Positions 22,021 to 33,444 are shown, numbered from the stretch's first letter. The stretch: 64,000 bases of DNA from Amyelois transitella (GCF_032362555.1 NC_083515.1:7351001-7415000), one strand, 5' to 3'. Translations and numbers: made by a program. The notes: generated by a model not told the origin, from the sequence alone.

Positions 22021-22028
22021 TGTGTTAC

Positions 22029-22699
22029 ATACGAATAACTAGATATGGTAACCAAACATTCGCGCTTCCTTTCACAGTTCCGGAAATCTACCTATACCCC
22101 AATCTTCATGAATCTTTAATCACACAAACTATCTTAATATAGGCTTGAACGTGAGCCGTCTCGCCTGTCACTGACACAAGTTTGGGATAAAGTTCTTCGT
22201 TCTGCTTTTGTACAGATGTGAATATTTCTAATAGTCATGTAAATAACGACATGACAATGTGTCTTTTTATATTTATTCTCTTGAACACTTTTTTAGCAAT
22301 ATTACACCCCGGTTCGAGGGTATAACTATTAGGTTTGTGTGTCAATTTGTTCATATATGACCTTTTTTGGTAATAAAAAGGCTTGCCAAATTCGGCAGTG
22401 GTTTGTGCAAAGTTATATTGGTTCTATTTTCCTTGTATTTGCGGTAAGAAATGGGATATATTTTCTCAACCCGTTATCCCTTAGTTTGCATTGGGGCGGA
22501 AGCACGTAGGAAAATGGCGTAATTTGTTCCCTGTCCTTTAAAAGAAGACTGTAACAGTAAATTTTCTCGTTTGTCGCCATTTGTTTTGGAGTATATATGT
22601 GGGATCTTATAACTGTTATCCTATATAAATCTTATCCAGTCTATCCTACCTAAATTTATTAAACTTTGTATCCTATAATTATAAGCGTCGGTTCGGTAT
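22029..22699. other. Intergenic DNA
   Basis: No gene, RNA or complete repeat recognised. Confidence 0.4.
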
Positions 22700-22975
22700 C
22701 TGAATCGATAATGTGCTTGGTTAAAATGCGTGTAGCACACAGATGTACAGATCAAATCCTACTCGGTTTTGTACCAATGACTCTTACCTGAGTTGTGTAC
22801 ATAAGTTTGAATATTGATCGATGCTTTTACGGTGAGGGAAAACATCGGGAGGAAACTTGCACATTCAGGCAACTGTTTGTATAACCATGATCCAATTTGG
22901 TTAGGTTTCCTTGCAAAGGTTGTGTAGTTGAGATAGGAGTGGTTTCGTGTAAAAACATGACTTACCGGGCTGATG
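22700..22975 (+). repeat. SINE-like repeat, family 2, best copy
   Basis: GATCAAATCCTACTCGG resembles a B box. GGTGAGGGAAAACATCGGGA, GGAAACTTGCACATTCAGGC, CCATGATCCAATTTGGTTAG and GTTGAGATAGGAGTGGTTTC follow. The core GTGAGGGAAAACATCG is widespread in Lepidoptera. Confidence 0.7.
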
Positions 22976-24754
22976 TTCATAGTGGTGACTATGTGACCGG
23001 GACCAACGCCAGGAAGAAAAAGAAATCAGCAAGCAATGTCTGCAAAGAAATTGATGTAAACTTGTATTGAGAATCCTAGAAATGCTTTCCAAACTATAAG
23101 ATAAGGTCAACTGTAGGAATTCGTTTACGTCTGAGTAAGAACTATGCTATAGGAACCTTCACCTCGCATAGCTTTGTTGAGTTCCATTCAACACTCGAGA
23201 TAAACTTTGTCTTGTAGTAATTTACTCGTGAGAGGTAACAAGAATAATTTTCGTACGGTAAAATTAAGTAAAAGATTTTCATAAAAAGTAGACACTGCAG
23301 TATGTTCGAACGGTCATTATCATAATAATAATATAAGAGTGTTTCGTATTGATTATCACTATTCATAATTTATTATTACATACATACTCGTATATGATTT
23401 CCTTTCTGCCTTGAGTGCCGTCCCGTGCCGTGTTTGTATCTGTAAAAATTTACATTAATGGAGAGTATTATATTTATTTCACCAAAATAGACAAGTAATA
23501 TATAGGTATACATACCTAATAAAACTATAAAAAAAAGGTTATTTGTTTAACCCAATGGTAGACCGCCTATAATACTTTACAAATTGGTACAATAAAGAAT
23601 AAATAAATAAAAAGGTTCGCAAGTCAAGTACTCTAAATTCATAGATATACATTATGTACCTCTAGTTGACGTCTAGCTATTTCAATTAGGTGCAAAAGGA
23701 TTCCACATTCTCAAACGTTTGGCGAGTTTCCAAATCGGTTGCCCCGGTCGAAGTGATTGTTTCCCAATTTCAGATTTAATATAAAAGAGAGACCAAAATA
23801 TATTCTTGTTTATGTTTATACTATTGAGTGTAACTGCATACACTTAACATCTTATAATCTATACAATTTATTAATCCTTTATTAGACAAGTAATTTTTTC
23901 TAAAAATCCAAGATAAAATTAAAATTTAGGAAACTTAAATATTAAATTGGTTCATCAGTGAGGTAGTTTGGCAACAATCACAATCATACTGTACAGTCTC
24001 ATACTGACGCAAATTATACAGATTGAATTAGCTAGAATAGTATAGAATCATAACTAAAGAGTTAACAGAGTAGTGTTGATTGGTACTGAGAGCTATTACT
24101 GCTATTTTATATTTTTCATTGCATGCACAAAGACGAATTAAAATATACAGGACACAATATTTATGGAAAAGGCGATGGAAATTTAATTATTCCGCAAAAA
24201 GTTGTTAAATTTTATCTAAGATCGTCGCCTTTAGTGAAGCTGAAGAGTAATGTTTTCAAGTTTTTAACATTAATTTTGCTTTTAATTATTTTAAAATGAA
24301 TTAAGTCTATTTTAAGCGATGGACTAGCAAACTGACTCTATATCGCATTTGATACCATCCAGCTAAGCGTGGTGTTTGTGTCTTATAATTATGCCTTCGT
24401 CTACCCCGAAACGAATGTTAGTATAATATTAAATGTATGTGTATATAAAATGTATATGTAATTAACTCATATTTTTAGTTGAAATTAAAGCACTCTATGA
24501 ACTACTCAGTTAAATAAACCCCTTGGTTGTTTAAACATGTGTTTTTGATAACAAAAATCTGCTAACTTGGCAAGTATCTAACCAAATTGTTTATCAGAAA
24601 GAAGAAAGTGAAAAAAAGAAGTGAAAGTTTTAAGTTGCTAACTTTTTATGATGCCTTAAACTTTTTCTATTTTCGGTTGGTTGGCAAAGTGTGAGACTTC
24701 GTTTAACTTAGAAGTGGATATTGATATTTTCTTTTTTCATTGACATACATATTT
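22976..24754. other. Intergenic DNA
   Basis: No gene supported. About 24345-24450 holds a very degraded RTE-derived SINE tail (CATCCAGCTAAGCGTGG, GTCTACCCCG). Confidence 0.45.
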
Positions 24755-24910
24755 ACATGTAATAATAATAACGTCTTTATCCCATACGAGGTTGATAGAG
24801 CTAACAGTTTTGGAAAGCCTCTTTGAGCCATATTGAGATACTAATTGTGACAGGTTGCTAGCCCATCGCCTTCAAGAAGAATACCAAGTTTATTAGCCTT
24901 CTTCTCTTAA
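24755..24910 (-). repeat. RTE-derived SINE, diverged
   Basis: On plus: GTCTTTATCCCATACGAGG, GAGCTAACAG, TGTGACAGGTTGCTAGCCC, ATCGCCTTCAAGAAGAA and CCAAGTTTATTAGCC. This is the inverse of the common body and tail. Confidence 0.75.
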
Positions 24911-25365
24911 AATAGACTACATTAAAAAAGTAAAATTACTTATCATAAGATATTTTTTTGCCTAAATAAACGCATTCAAGTTTATCTAAAAGCAGCATAA
25001 ATTTAAAAATACATCTTACAATAATTATCTGTAAGCATGTAACAATACAATATATATTACAATACTCACATATATGATTTGAATGCGGACAGATACAGGA
25101 ATATTGAATAGTTTTGGAATGATTTTTAACATTAGTGATAGGCTCTTACGATAAAACGTGTCCTAAACTTGACAGGGGTTGTAATTTATAGTCGCGTGTT
25201 AAAGTGCGTATCCCGCTTACCTTCGTGAAGACTACTCGTGATTGTATTTAATCATGTTGGAGGTAACATAAAAAGGTGGAATATTTTCTTTTAGTTTTAT
25301 CGATCCTTTTTTCATAAATACAAAGTAGGAACAGTGCAGTTCAGTAGGAACAGTGTGCATGGTGG

Positions 25366-25612
25366 CGAGCAGGCTGGATGGCCCATTTGTCAACCATTGC
25401 TGCACTATTGCCGGGGGGATGGTGCAGAAATGGGCTGAACAATAGAATTATATTGATGACATTCATGAACTTTATTAATAAAATTTTATGAATTTTATTA
25501 ATGTAATTTTATGAATTTAATTAATTACTATTAGTACTAACATAGTTTTAAGTTTACTAACATATTATGAGTCCTGGTTACTTAAATAAATACTATTTCA
25601 TTCATTAATTCA
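25366..25612 (+). mobile_element. 5'-truncated copy of the two-ORF LINE
   Basis: From GCATGGTGGCGAGCAGG onward this matches the 3' end of the LINE at 27752-32115 almost base for base: the last ~25 codons of ORF2, including the stop, then the AT-rich 3' UTR and its TTCATTCATT tail. Only the 3' end was copied, as is usual for target-primed reverse transcription. Confidence 0.9.
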
Positions 25613-25749
25613 GTGCGAAATAAGTGTTAGTAGTCCTTATCACAAAGCACTTAGCTTAATTAGCTAATCAAGACTAAGTCGTAGCCATCGTAAACTTATT
25701 ATCTTTATAGATCACATAACACTTAATTATCGCTCCCCCTAGTAGCCCA

Positions 25750-25988
25750 GCCTCTGTGCAAAAGACCACATCTAGTTTAACACTGAAAGCATGTATTGAT
25801 CGTGTTACGCAGAACATAATAGCGGGCTTGGTTACCAAGCTAGATAGTAAACTTCATCCGATACCTGTCGTAAATATAATGTTCGATGGGAAAATGGACA
25901 CAAGCGGGGAAAGGCTGATGTTTACAATAGCTGTTCTGAATAAAATTTATGTTAAGCGGAGTTTTGAGAAACAATGTTGCTTTCAAAG
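25750..25988 (+). other. Candidate orphan exon, function unknown
   Basis: An open stretch between an acceptor-like sequence (CCCCCTAGTAGCCCAG, ending 25749) and a strong donor (CAAAGTAAGTG near 25985-25995). It could encode about 79 residues, including LTLKACIDRVTQNIIAGLV and PVVNIMFDGKMDTSG. No family recognised, and no partner exon found in the window. It may be part of a gene with long introns or of a decayed element. Confidence 0.25.
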
Positions 25989-25999
25989 TAAGTGTTTTC

Positions 26000-27750
26000 T
26001 CTTAAACTGTTTTTAATAATTTCGCTCGATCCTTATTTAGTCATGTTCGTAGTAGAACCTACGAAATCTTGTAGCACTGGTGCTACGAATTACGTAGCGA
26101 AGCAGTCTACGAACTGCTACGGTATGGTTGTGATTATAGAAATCGCAATAGTATATGTAATCCGATTTATTTCGTAATAATATAAGTAAAAATAAAACTA
26201 TATTCTTCATTGTAATGACCTTTGTCTAATAGAGTTTCTGTGAGTAACGTAAAGTATGATCCTGAAAAATGTGCGTATAATTAATGCTTGAATAAATATG
26301 ATATTAAAATTTTTAAATCCGCATTGTAAATGTTCACCCCATTTGATTGATATTAAGCCACCTATTGCAAGTAAATAATTATTTGGAAATTGTAAAAATC
26401 GAAAGGCAAAAACCTGAGCATGCTACAAAGTAAATTGTTTGGTTTCATTACAACCACTGTTGGTTTCCATTTACTAATCTTGGCATTCGTAGAATTTGCA
26501 ACGTGATCCACTTGCGGCGGTAAATGCGGCTTTAAGCAATTATGCCCTTTGCTTACAAAGGCTTGGAATTACTGTGAAACCGCGGCAGTGAGTTTGAATC
26601 CAGGGCTATATTGTGATGTTAATATTAAACTTTAATATTTTCAAACTATGTATTTTATATATAAAAAAACTTTTTCTTTAATGGGTGACTTACTGACAGA
26701 CAACGTACAGACCAAACCACTGGGTCTACAAAGTTAAAATTCGGCATGTAGGTTGTTTATACAGTGGGGCTTGTACTAAGAATAAGAATTTCCCGAAATT
26801 GACACGGAAATGAAAGGAAACTGAATTTTTGTAACGAATAAACTTAAAAGCGCTAGTCCGACTAAAACTGCAGGAAAAACAAAGGATTGGTACTTATTTT
26901 CACAGAAAATCTTATGGTATCGAATTAACTACTAATTGTAGCTACATATGTTTGTGGGAGTTGAGACACACTTCTATTCAGGTTTATCGACTTAGCAAGT
27001 TATCAGATAAGAATGATATTTAAAATTACCAACCACATATACAAATTTGAATTACATAAATATATATCTAATCTGTAAAACGTTTAAACGTTGAAAGGGT
27101 GTGAACTGTTATCGTCCTCGTATTCTGAAGCCCAACTACTTTTGGGACATTTTCCGATTCTCGTTTTTACATTTATTTCACTGCCGATAGTAAAAAGACC
27201 TGAACACCAGATTTTCCTTATCAAATTTGATTGTTGATATTCAAATTTTACGGCAGTTTCCTCAAGGTTTTTCTGCGTAATTTCTTTTCTTGAAAGGACG
27301 CAAACATTTTTTTTGATATTTCTGGGAAATTTATAAAAGCTTCTTCTAAGAAAAAAAAGCAAAATAATTCATCAATTATCTAAGAATATAACAAAAGATC
27401 AAGGAAGATTCCGTCTCTTCAGTTAAATTTAAAAGAAGATTTTTATTAGAAAGTTTCAAGGTGCTCTTGTTAAAATATTTTTTTGGCACGGGCTCAGATT
27501 TATGGAAGACCCGAATTAATTGTTATAAAATTTTGATAATGAATACAACCTTTCTAGGTGGTACCTAGTTCAAAAGATATCCATCGCTATTAAACAGGGT
27601 AATGCCGCCAGTGTAATGGGAATTCTTGAGCCGCGTACAATCCGGGGTGGCATTGTTTAATAGTACCTACACTTATCTATACTTATATAATATTTCTTTT
27701 TGTGTTTCAATTTCATAAATGTTTCCCGGGATACATAGATAAAAAATTAA
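26000..27750. other. Intergenic DNA
   Basis: No gene supported. About 26049-26122 repeats CTACGAA/TACGTAGC motifs with local inversion. About 27560-27660 holds an inverted CTATTAAACA...TGTTTAATAG pair and a short frame reading KQGNAASVMGILEP then stop; it looks like the end of a decayed element that I cannot name. Confidence 0.4.
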
Positions 27751-27935
27751 TAGCTAATGAATGAATGAATGAATGAAACAGTATTTATTTAAGTAACCAG
27801 GACTCATAATATGTTAGTAAACTTAAAGCTATGTTAGTACTAATAGTAATTAATTAAATTTATAAAATTACAGTAATAAAATTCATAAAATTATATTAAT
27901 AATTAATAAAATTCATAAAAGTCATTAATATAACT

Positions 27936-30728
27936 TTATTGTTCAGCCCATTTCTGCACCATCCCCCCGGCAATAGTGCAGCAATGGTTGACAAACGGGC
28001 CATCCAGCCTGCTCGCCACCATGCGCAGGACGCTGTTGTTGCTCTCCCGCACCCTGCGCACCAAGGACGCACATCTCTTCCTCATAATTGCGTAAAAGCA
28101 GTCTAGACGTGCATCTGCGAACATCCCTGATGCGCTACAGTAGCGAGGCAGCCCCATCAGCATCCTGAACGCATTGTTGTATTGAACACGAAGGGCGTTG
28201 TAAGATTTTTGAGTATATCTTGCCCACAGTGCACACGTATAAAAAGAAGAGCAGTAAGCTTTAAACAGGGTGACTTTGACTTCCCTCGTGCAGCGCGCAA
28301 ATCTGCGGGCAAGCATGTTCGCTCTGACTGACAACGCCCTCCGATCCCTCTGAATGTCTTCATCATCCCTGAGGTCGGGAGTCAACATATGACCTAGATA
28401 TTTGAATTTATAAACTCTCTGTAGTTCAGTGCTATTGAGAAGTACTGGTGGAATGTTGTCATATTGTTTCCTCCCGTCCCCAAAGACCATGACTTGACTC
28501 TTTTTAACATTGTATATCAAGCCATGTGAGAGGGCATACGCTTCGCAAGTTGCGACTAACTTTCGCAGCCCACAGACAGACGCACTCAGCAGCGCCACGT
28601 CGTCCGCGTAACTGATGTTATTGACGCATACGTCATCTATGTGGCAGCCGACACTTGCACTGCTGAGCATGTCTATCATCTCGTTTATATACAGATTAAA
28701 GAGCGTGGGTGAGGTTAAGCCCCCCTGCCGCACCCCGCACTCCAATCTATACGACCGAGACAGAACCCCGTCCCATCGCACACCATTTTCCTGGTTTGAG
28801 TACCAATATTTGAAAATATTTATAAATTCAACAGGTAGGTTGGCATTTTTGAGTTTTTTCCATAAGATGTCGTAGGAAACCAGGTCAAAAGCGGTCGAAA
28901 GGTCGAGGAAACAGCAAAAAACTGGGGTTTTGCGCTCTGTGTAGTAAGAGACAGCGTGCTTAAAACACAGTACTGCACTTTCAGTGGATAGATTCGGTTT
29001 AAATCCAAATTGATTATCGTGCAGATTTATATGCTTGTTTAGTTGTGTATTCAACACGCCATCAAATACTTTTGATATAACAGTGGCAAGCGAGATAGGC
29101 CTATAATTCCTTTTGTCACCAAGGTCGCCAGTTCTATTTTTAACTATGGGCACTACTATCGTGCGCATCATATCCTTTGGCATATAACTATGACCTAAAC
29201 AAAAATTAAACAATAAAAACAGAACTCTTGGCAAATGAGGGCCTGCAAATTTGAGATGCTCGATACTGAGCCCGTCGTGTCCAGGTGATTTACCTCTGGA
29301 CATCGATTTCACAAGCATTGCTATGTCCTTTACTGAAAACGATAATTCCCTTTTCACACCGGGCTCAATATTCAGCCTAGACAATGAGTGCCCGAGTGGC
29401 GATTCAACTTTAAAATGATCCACAAACAGATCAGCAATGCCCGCGGGATCACTCACGCCGCCAACGCTCACGGGCTGATTCGGCCTACATTGCAGGCGGT
29501 TGGTGTGCTTCCAAAATGAACGAAAGTCCTTTTTGTTATGATGGGAGGCTATTATATCCATCTTTATTTGAGTTTCGTGGTCTTGGCACCATTTTAAACG
29601 CGATCTAAATATCTTTCTAGTATCACACATTTCTTTATATATATAACCTTCTTTAGGTTTACCCTGCAGGAGCCATAACTGCAACTTGAGCCTGGCCAGC
29701 CCGTGAGCCGCCGCGACATGTTTGTTCCAGCCAGCAACTACCTTTTTTGTGGGTTGTTTCTTTTTACATGACATTATAGAGGAGTCTTTAAGAACTTGCA
29801 CTATGCTATTGTACAATCCGTCTATTATACTCCTATGACTAGAAATATTGCACATCCTATCGCAACACTCATGTAGTTCGGATGGAATATCAATGGACTT
29901 TAACCTTTTGTGACATTCTTCTCGATATAAATCAATTTGTGCAGGTGTCCGTTCGCCCCACACAACTTCATCATTATATAAGATGCGTGAACATTTTACA
30001 GGCACAACAACATTTAAATTACATTCCACTACTAGAGGATAGTGATCAGACCAGAAAACATCGTGGATAACATATACATTTTGTACAGAGTTTAATGCTG
30101 CTTTCGTCACCAAACAGTGATCGAGCCACCTCCTAGCACCATTTATTTCACTAACATAAGTGTACGTGTTGGAAGTTAAACCTAAAATATTGAAGTCAAC
30201 ACAAGACCATTCCTGGTCCATGCAAAAGTTCATTAGCTCATAATAAAATTGTTCATGAGGATGAGCATTATAATCTCCCAGCATATAGGCACAGTCTACG
30301 CTACAGCTATCTATTAAAGCACTTACCGCACTTAGAACATCCGTAAAATCCGCCAGGTTATTCGTCTCATCCGTGGGCATATAGACACTAAGCACTAAAA
30401 ATGACTTTTCTTTGATCACTATTTTAATAGCACACACACGCGGATTATTGCACTGTATAACGACCACATTGTCAAAAATACTTCGGTTCCAGAGTAGAGC
30501 AACGCCCCCGTATGGTCGGCCCCGTAACGGGCCCGCCGATGAATCGATCGCAGATACTCCAGTACAGCTAAACTCACTACTTATTGTGCTCAGTAAGGGC
30601 AATTCTTCAGTGAGAAGCCATGTTTCTTGTAAAGCGACTATCTGATGTGACTTACACAGATCACGAACATTATCGATCGAGCGTTTTACATTTTTACAAT
30701 TAAAAGACACAAATTTATATGTATCCAT
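27936..30728 (-). CDS. LINE ORF2: endonuclease-reverse transcriptase
   Basis: 930 aa, starting at ATG 30728. The N-terminal part is an APE-type endonuclease that nicks target DNA: SFNCKN, LQETW, GDYNAHP (about residue 150) and WSDHYPLVV (about residue 228). The middle is reverse transcriptase: FLDLSTAFDLVSYD, GVRQGGLTSPTLFN and the catalytic ISYADDVALLS (about residue 708). No RNase H domain is seen. The frame is unbroken. The start codon follows the ORF1 stop by one base (TAATATG), so translation probably depends on termination and reinitiation. It differs from the RTE protein at 55105-58113 in sequence and in having a separate ORF1. Confidence 0.9.
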   Translation of the reverse strand: MDTYKFVSFNCKNVKRSIDNVRDLCKSHQIVALQETWLLTEELPLLSTISSEFSCTGVSAIDSSAGPLRGRPYGGVALLWNRSIFDNVVVIQCNNPRVCAIKIVIKEKSFLVLSVYMPTDETNNLADFTDVLSAVSALIDSCSVDCAYMLGDYNAHPHEQFYYELMNFCMDQEWSCVDFNILGLTSNTYTYVSEINGARRWLDHCLVTKAALNSVQNVYVIHDVFWSDHYPLVVECNLNVVVPVKCSRILYNDEVVWGERTPAQIDLYREECHKRLKSIDIPSELHECCDRMCNISSHRSIIDGLYNSIVQVLKDSSIMSCKKKQPTKKVVAGWNKHVAAAHGLARLKLQLWLLQGKPKEGYIYKEMCDTRKIFRSRLKWCQDHETQIKMDIIASHHNKKDFRSFWKHTNRLQCRPNQPVSVGGVSDPAGIADLFVDHFKVESPLGHSLSRLNIEPGVKRELSFSVKDIAMLVKSMSRGKSPGHDGLSIEHLKFAGPHLPRVLFLLFNFCLGHSYMPKDMMRTIVVPIVKNRTGDLGDKRNYRPISLATVISKVFDGVLNTQLNKHINLHDNQFGFKPNLSTESAVLCFKHAVSYYTERKTPVFCCFLDLSTAFDLVSYDILWKKLKNANLPVEFINIFKYWYSNQENGVRWDGVLSRSYRLECGVRQGGLTSPTLFNLYINEMIDMLSSASVGCHIDDVCVNNISYADDVALLSASVCGLRKLVATCEAYALSHGLIYNVKKSQVMVFGDGRKQYDNIPPVLLNSTELQRVYKFKYLGHMLTPDLRDDEDIQRDRRALSVRANMLARRFARCTREVKVTLFKAYCSSFYTCALWARYTQKSYNALRVQYNNAFRMLMGLPRYCSASGMFADARLDCFYAIMRKRCASLVRRVRESNNSVLRMVASRLDGPFVNHCCTIAGGMVQKWAEQ

Positions 30729-30729
30729 A

Positions 30730-31935
30730 TTAATGTTTTAATTGGCCGACTTCTTTATCAGAAGTTACATTCTTGCGTTTCAATTTGAAATTGACAAAAC
30801 GACGAAAGATTATTCCTTCTGGCCATATCTTTTCATTAAGAAACAACGATAGTTTGTTACGAGGAACAAAGAATTTGTAGGCGTTGTAATCACATTGACG
30901 CTTAATGGATATCTTTTCCAGTGTTATTGTTTCCTGCGTCATCTTACTGACATATCTCACAATATCCGATGGACACGTATCTTTGTGTACATTGGTTATA
31001 AAAACCGGAACTTTTCGTTCCGCCGCTCGAAACATTTCGCCAGTCTCAACTACGACGGTGCCAGATTTGCCTTCGACACGATTTTTAGACTTTTTCTTCT
31101 TTTTCTCAACAGTCCACTCCTTATTTTTATTCGCGGCTACCTGGGCGTAAGTTTCATTTTTAGTCAACAAAACGCGGTCGCCGGTCAGCTGTTCACTAGG
31201 CAGTTCGATGTGCTGAGCGTGTGAGTCATCATCGTTCAACTCGTCATTCCGAATAGATAACGGTTTCACGGCCGATTCTTTTGTATCGCGCGGCGCACAG
31301 CTACTACCCTCCAACTGTTTTGTGTTGATGCTTCGATAATGCAAACTGTAATCGTTGGAACAGCTGGGATTGTCATCGTCATCATTAACAATAGAATCCT
31401 CGAAAAGGGACAAACCAATCGGTCCGCTATCACGATAAGCTCCTCTCTTCATGTTTATTTTTGCGGTTGAGAATGGTGGCGAAATAGTTTTAGAACTAAA
31501 TTCTTTTCTCATAGATTCAAGCTGCTCGACGGTTACGTAGGAAGTCTGCATTTGCTTAATTTCAGCTTGTAACACAGCCATATCTTTCATAAGTTTACAG
31601 ACGTCCAAGTGATCGAGAGTTATGGGTGGTAGCTTCTCCAAATCACGGGCTACAAAAACAGGCAACATATCTGGTTCGGTTACCTTCAAGAAATGTAGCA
31701 TATCGTAAATCAATCGGTCTTCTTTTCCTTTTCCCTTCCGCGCAATTTTCCGAAGATTTGACGGTACAGATTCAAACAGCAAAGAATGCGAAGTTTGAAT
31801 ATCTTCACTCGAAAATGTTCCTGTACAAATTCTGACCAAGGTCTCTTCATCAGCGCTAGACAGCTTGGCCCTCAGATAGGCCAACAGCTCGTCTATAACC
31901 ACATTACAGCTAGCACACTTCACTGAACACGACAT
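30730..31935 (-). CDS. LINE ORF1: RNA-binding/structural protein
   Basis: 401 aa from ATG 31935. The frame is open further upstream to about 32097 but has no earlier ATG. Near the N-terminus is a CxxC motif (KCASCNVVIDELL). The middle has a stretch likely to form a coiled coil (about residues 115-155). The C-terminus has a fold-like pattern (VFITNVHKDTCPSDIVRYV...) that resembles the RRM-like or single-strand nucleic-acid-binding modules of other LINE ORF1 proteins. No CCHC knuckles are seen. Its probable job is to bind the element RNA. Family assignment is inference from position and layout. Confidence 0.75.
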   Translation of the reverse strand: MSCSVKCASCNVVIDELLAYLRAKLSSADEETLVRICTGTFSSEDIQTSHSLLFESVPSNLRKIARKGKGKEDRLIYDMLHFLKVTEPDMLPVFVARDLEKLPPITLDHLDVCKLMKDMAVLQAEIKQMQTSYVTVEQLESMRKEFSSKTISPPFSTAKINMKRGAYRDSGPIGLSLFEDSIVNDDDDNPSCSNDYSLHYRSINTKQLEGSSCAPRDTKESAVKPLSIRNDELNDDDSHAQHIELPSEQLTGDRVLLTKNETYAQVAANKNKEWTVEKKKKKSKNRVEGKSGTVVVETGEMFRAAERKVPVFITNVHKDTCPSDIVRYVSKMTQETITLEKISIKRQCDYNAYKFFVPRNKLSLFLNEKIWPEGIIFRRFVNFKLKRKNVTSDKEVGQLKH

Positions 31936-32115
31936 TTTTGCGAGACGCAATTTCGCATCCGGAAAACACGCACGGCACGGGAGTCTGCGCGCGCGCGACT
32001 GATGAAAGGGCGAATACGCTAGCGGGTGAAATTTCTCGCGCTTCGTAAAAAAAAACTCTTGTTTGCACACGTCGCCCAAAAGTGAAATGTCACTCAAAAG
32101 AGACTTTGTTTACAT
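31936..32115 (-). other. 5' UTR of the two-ORF LINE
   Basis: A short GC-rich stretch (GCGCGCGCGAC, TTTCTCGCGCTTCG) upstream of ORF1. LINE promoters are usually internal and would lie here. The exact 5' end is not defined. Confidence 0.4.
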
Positions 32116-32163
32116 ACTTTGCACAGAACGTGGTGTGTATTGTATTATGTTTTCATGAGAATA

Positions 32164-32198
32164 TGATGTTTTGCAAGTGGGCCACTTGCAAAACATCA
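32164..32198. repeat. Perfect palindrome, 17-bp arms, 1-base spacer
   Basis: Arms 32164-32180 and 32182-32198 are perfectly complementary. It lies about 50-65 bp beyond the 5' end of the LINE. Confidence 0.95.
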
Positions 32199-33440
32199 AA
32201 TTTTATTAATTTTATATCAGTAAATGATTAGCGATTAAAAAAAAAAAAAAAGAATCGCTTGTAAATATAATGGTGAATGTAACTGTCACAGAAAAATTTT
32301 GAAATTTCTCTTTTACATACATCAAATCACGCCTCTTGCTCGGAGAGATATGTGCCCTCACGTCCCGCCTGATATTGGCAGTCTGCCAGCGATCCACAGG
32401 TGACGGTTACCTAATAGTTTTACCTGAACTAATTTCGTAAAAGCAAAGAGTAAAAAATAGTTTCCGATTTGCGTGTTCGTTTTGTGTAAAATTATTAAAA
32501 GATGTTTTTTTTTTAAAATGTCAATTACAATAATGAAGTAGTTACTATTAAAATAGCTTAATCTTTATGCTATGATGACCTAGATGCGAAGAAAAATAGA
32601 GTGCTTCTCCAACTGCTTCATTTTCCAAGCAGATTGTAAAATAACTCAAAGAAAAGGCATTCTTCTTAATCTTGTACTCGCAACAACCTGTCTTTACATA
32701 TCATAAGGCCATCAAACATAACGTGGCTTGTGAAATCTTATTAAATCGTAATATGTTTATGTATGTATGTTTTCAAAATATTTCGAAGATAAAGATGAAG
32801 ATTTTTTTAAGACTCAAACATGATTGTCCATTTACAATGCGCAATTTAAATATAGAAAAACAACTTATAAAATGAAATAAATTACATTTAAGCACCTCAA
32901 AGAATTATTAGTTTTAAAATAAATATTAGTTTCCTAATCATAAAAAAAAATTTGTTCTCACTTTGAGATTGTCAAAAAAGATTTTGCCTTCAAAGTTTTT
33001 CACACTAATCTCGGAACCTTAATTAATTACCACCTCTTTGTTACAATCAGAACCTTAGTGGTATAACACGCTTTTCCTTTGTTTTGTGGTTTTGTTCATG
33101 AGTCTAAGATTAATTTGATTAGCGATCGTGATTAAAATTTGCATGCAAATTGCAGTAGGTATGCATGCACACAAAGATTTTCTGCTTAAAAGCTTTTAAA
33201 GTTTATTCAACAAAGTTGACTTAAGAAACTTAAAGGTGGGTTTAAGCTTCTCTGATTTATGCGAAGTAATTTATATTTAAAATTGCGTAGTGATTACTTT
33301 AATAGCAAATAGCAAAGTAAATAGATATTACAAAAGCAGTATAATCTGATTTCTCAATTTGTTCAGCCTTCAGGCGTCTTATTAATCATTCTACTGATAA
33401 GTATTGATTTATTTACAGTTTACAGACTAGGAGCTCAAGT
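32199..33440. other. Intergenic DNA
   Basis: No gene. About 32600-32680 holds a degraded alternative-head SINE (AAGCAGATTGTAAAATAACT, AAGAAAAGGCATTCTTC). Confidence 0.45.
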
Positions 33441-33444
33441 TGGA

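Larger units (their letters stand above)
27752..32115 (-). mobile_element. Near full-length two-ORF non-LTR retrotransposon
   Basis: It carries ORF1 (31935-30730) and ORF2 (30728-27936), an AT-rich 3' UTR and a TCAT/ATTC-repeat tail at about 27756-27779, with a GC-rich 5' UTR at about 31936-32100. Both ORFs are open. I could not find a target-site duplication. The overall design resembles the CR1/L2/Rex1/Daphne and Jockey group; the clade is not settled here. Confidence 0.85.

Noticed and set aside
31936..32097. Longer ORF1 of the two-ORF LINE
   Set aside because: The open frame has no ATG before 31935; the upstream part is taken as 5' UTR.
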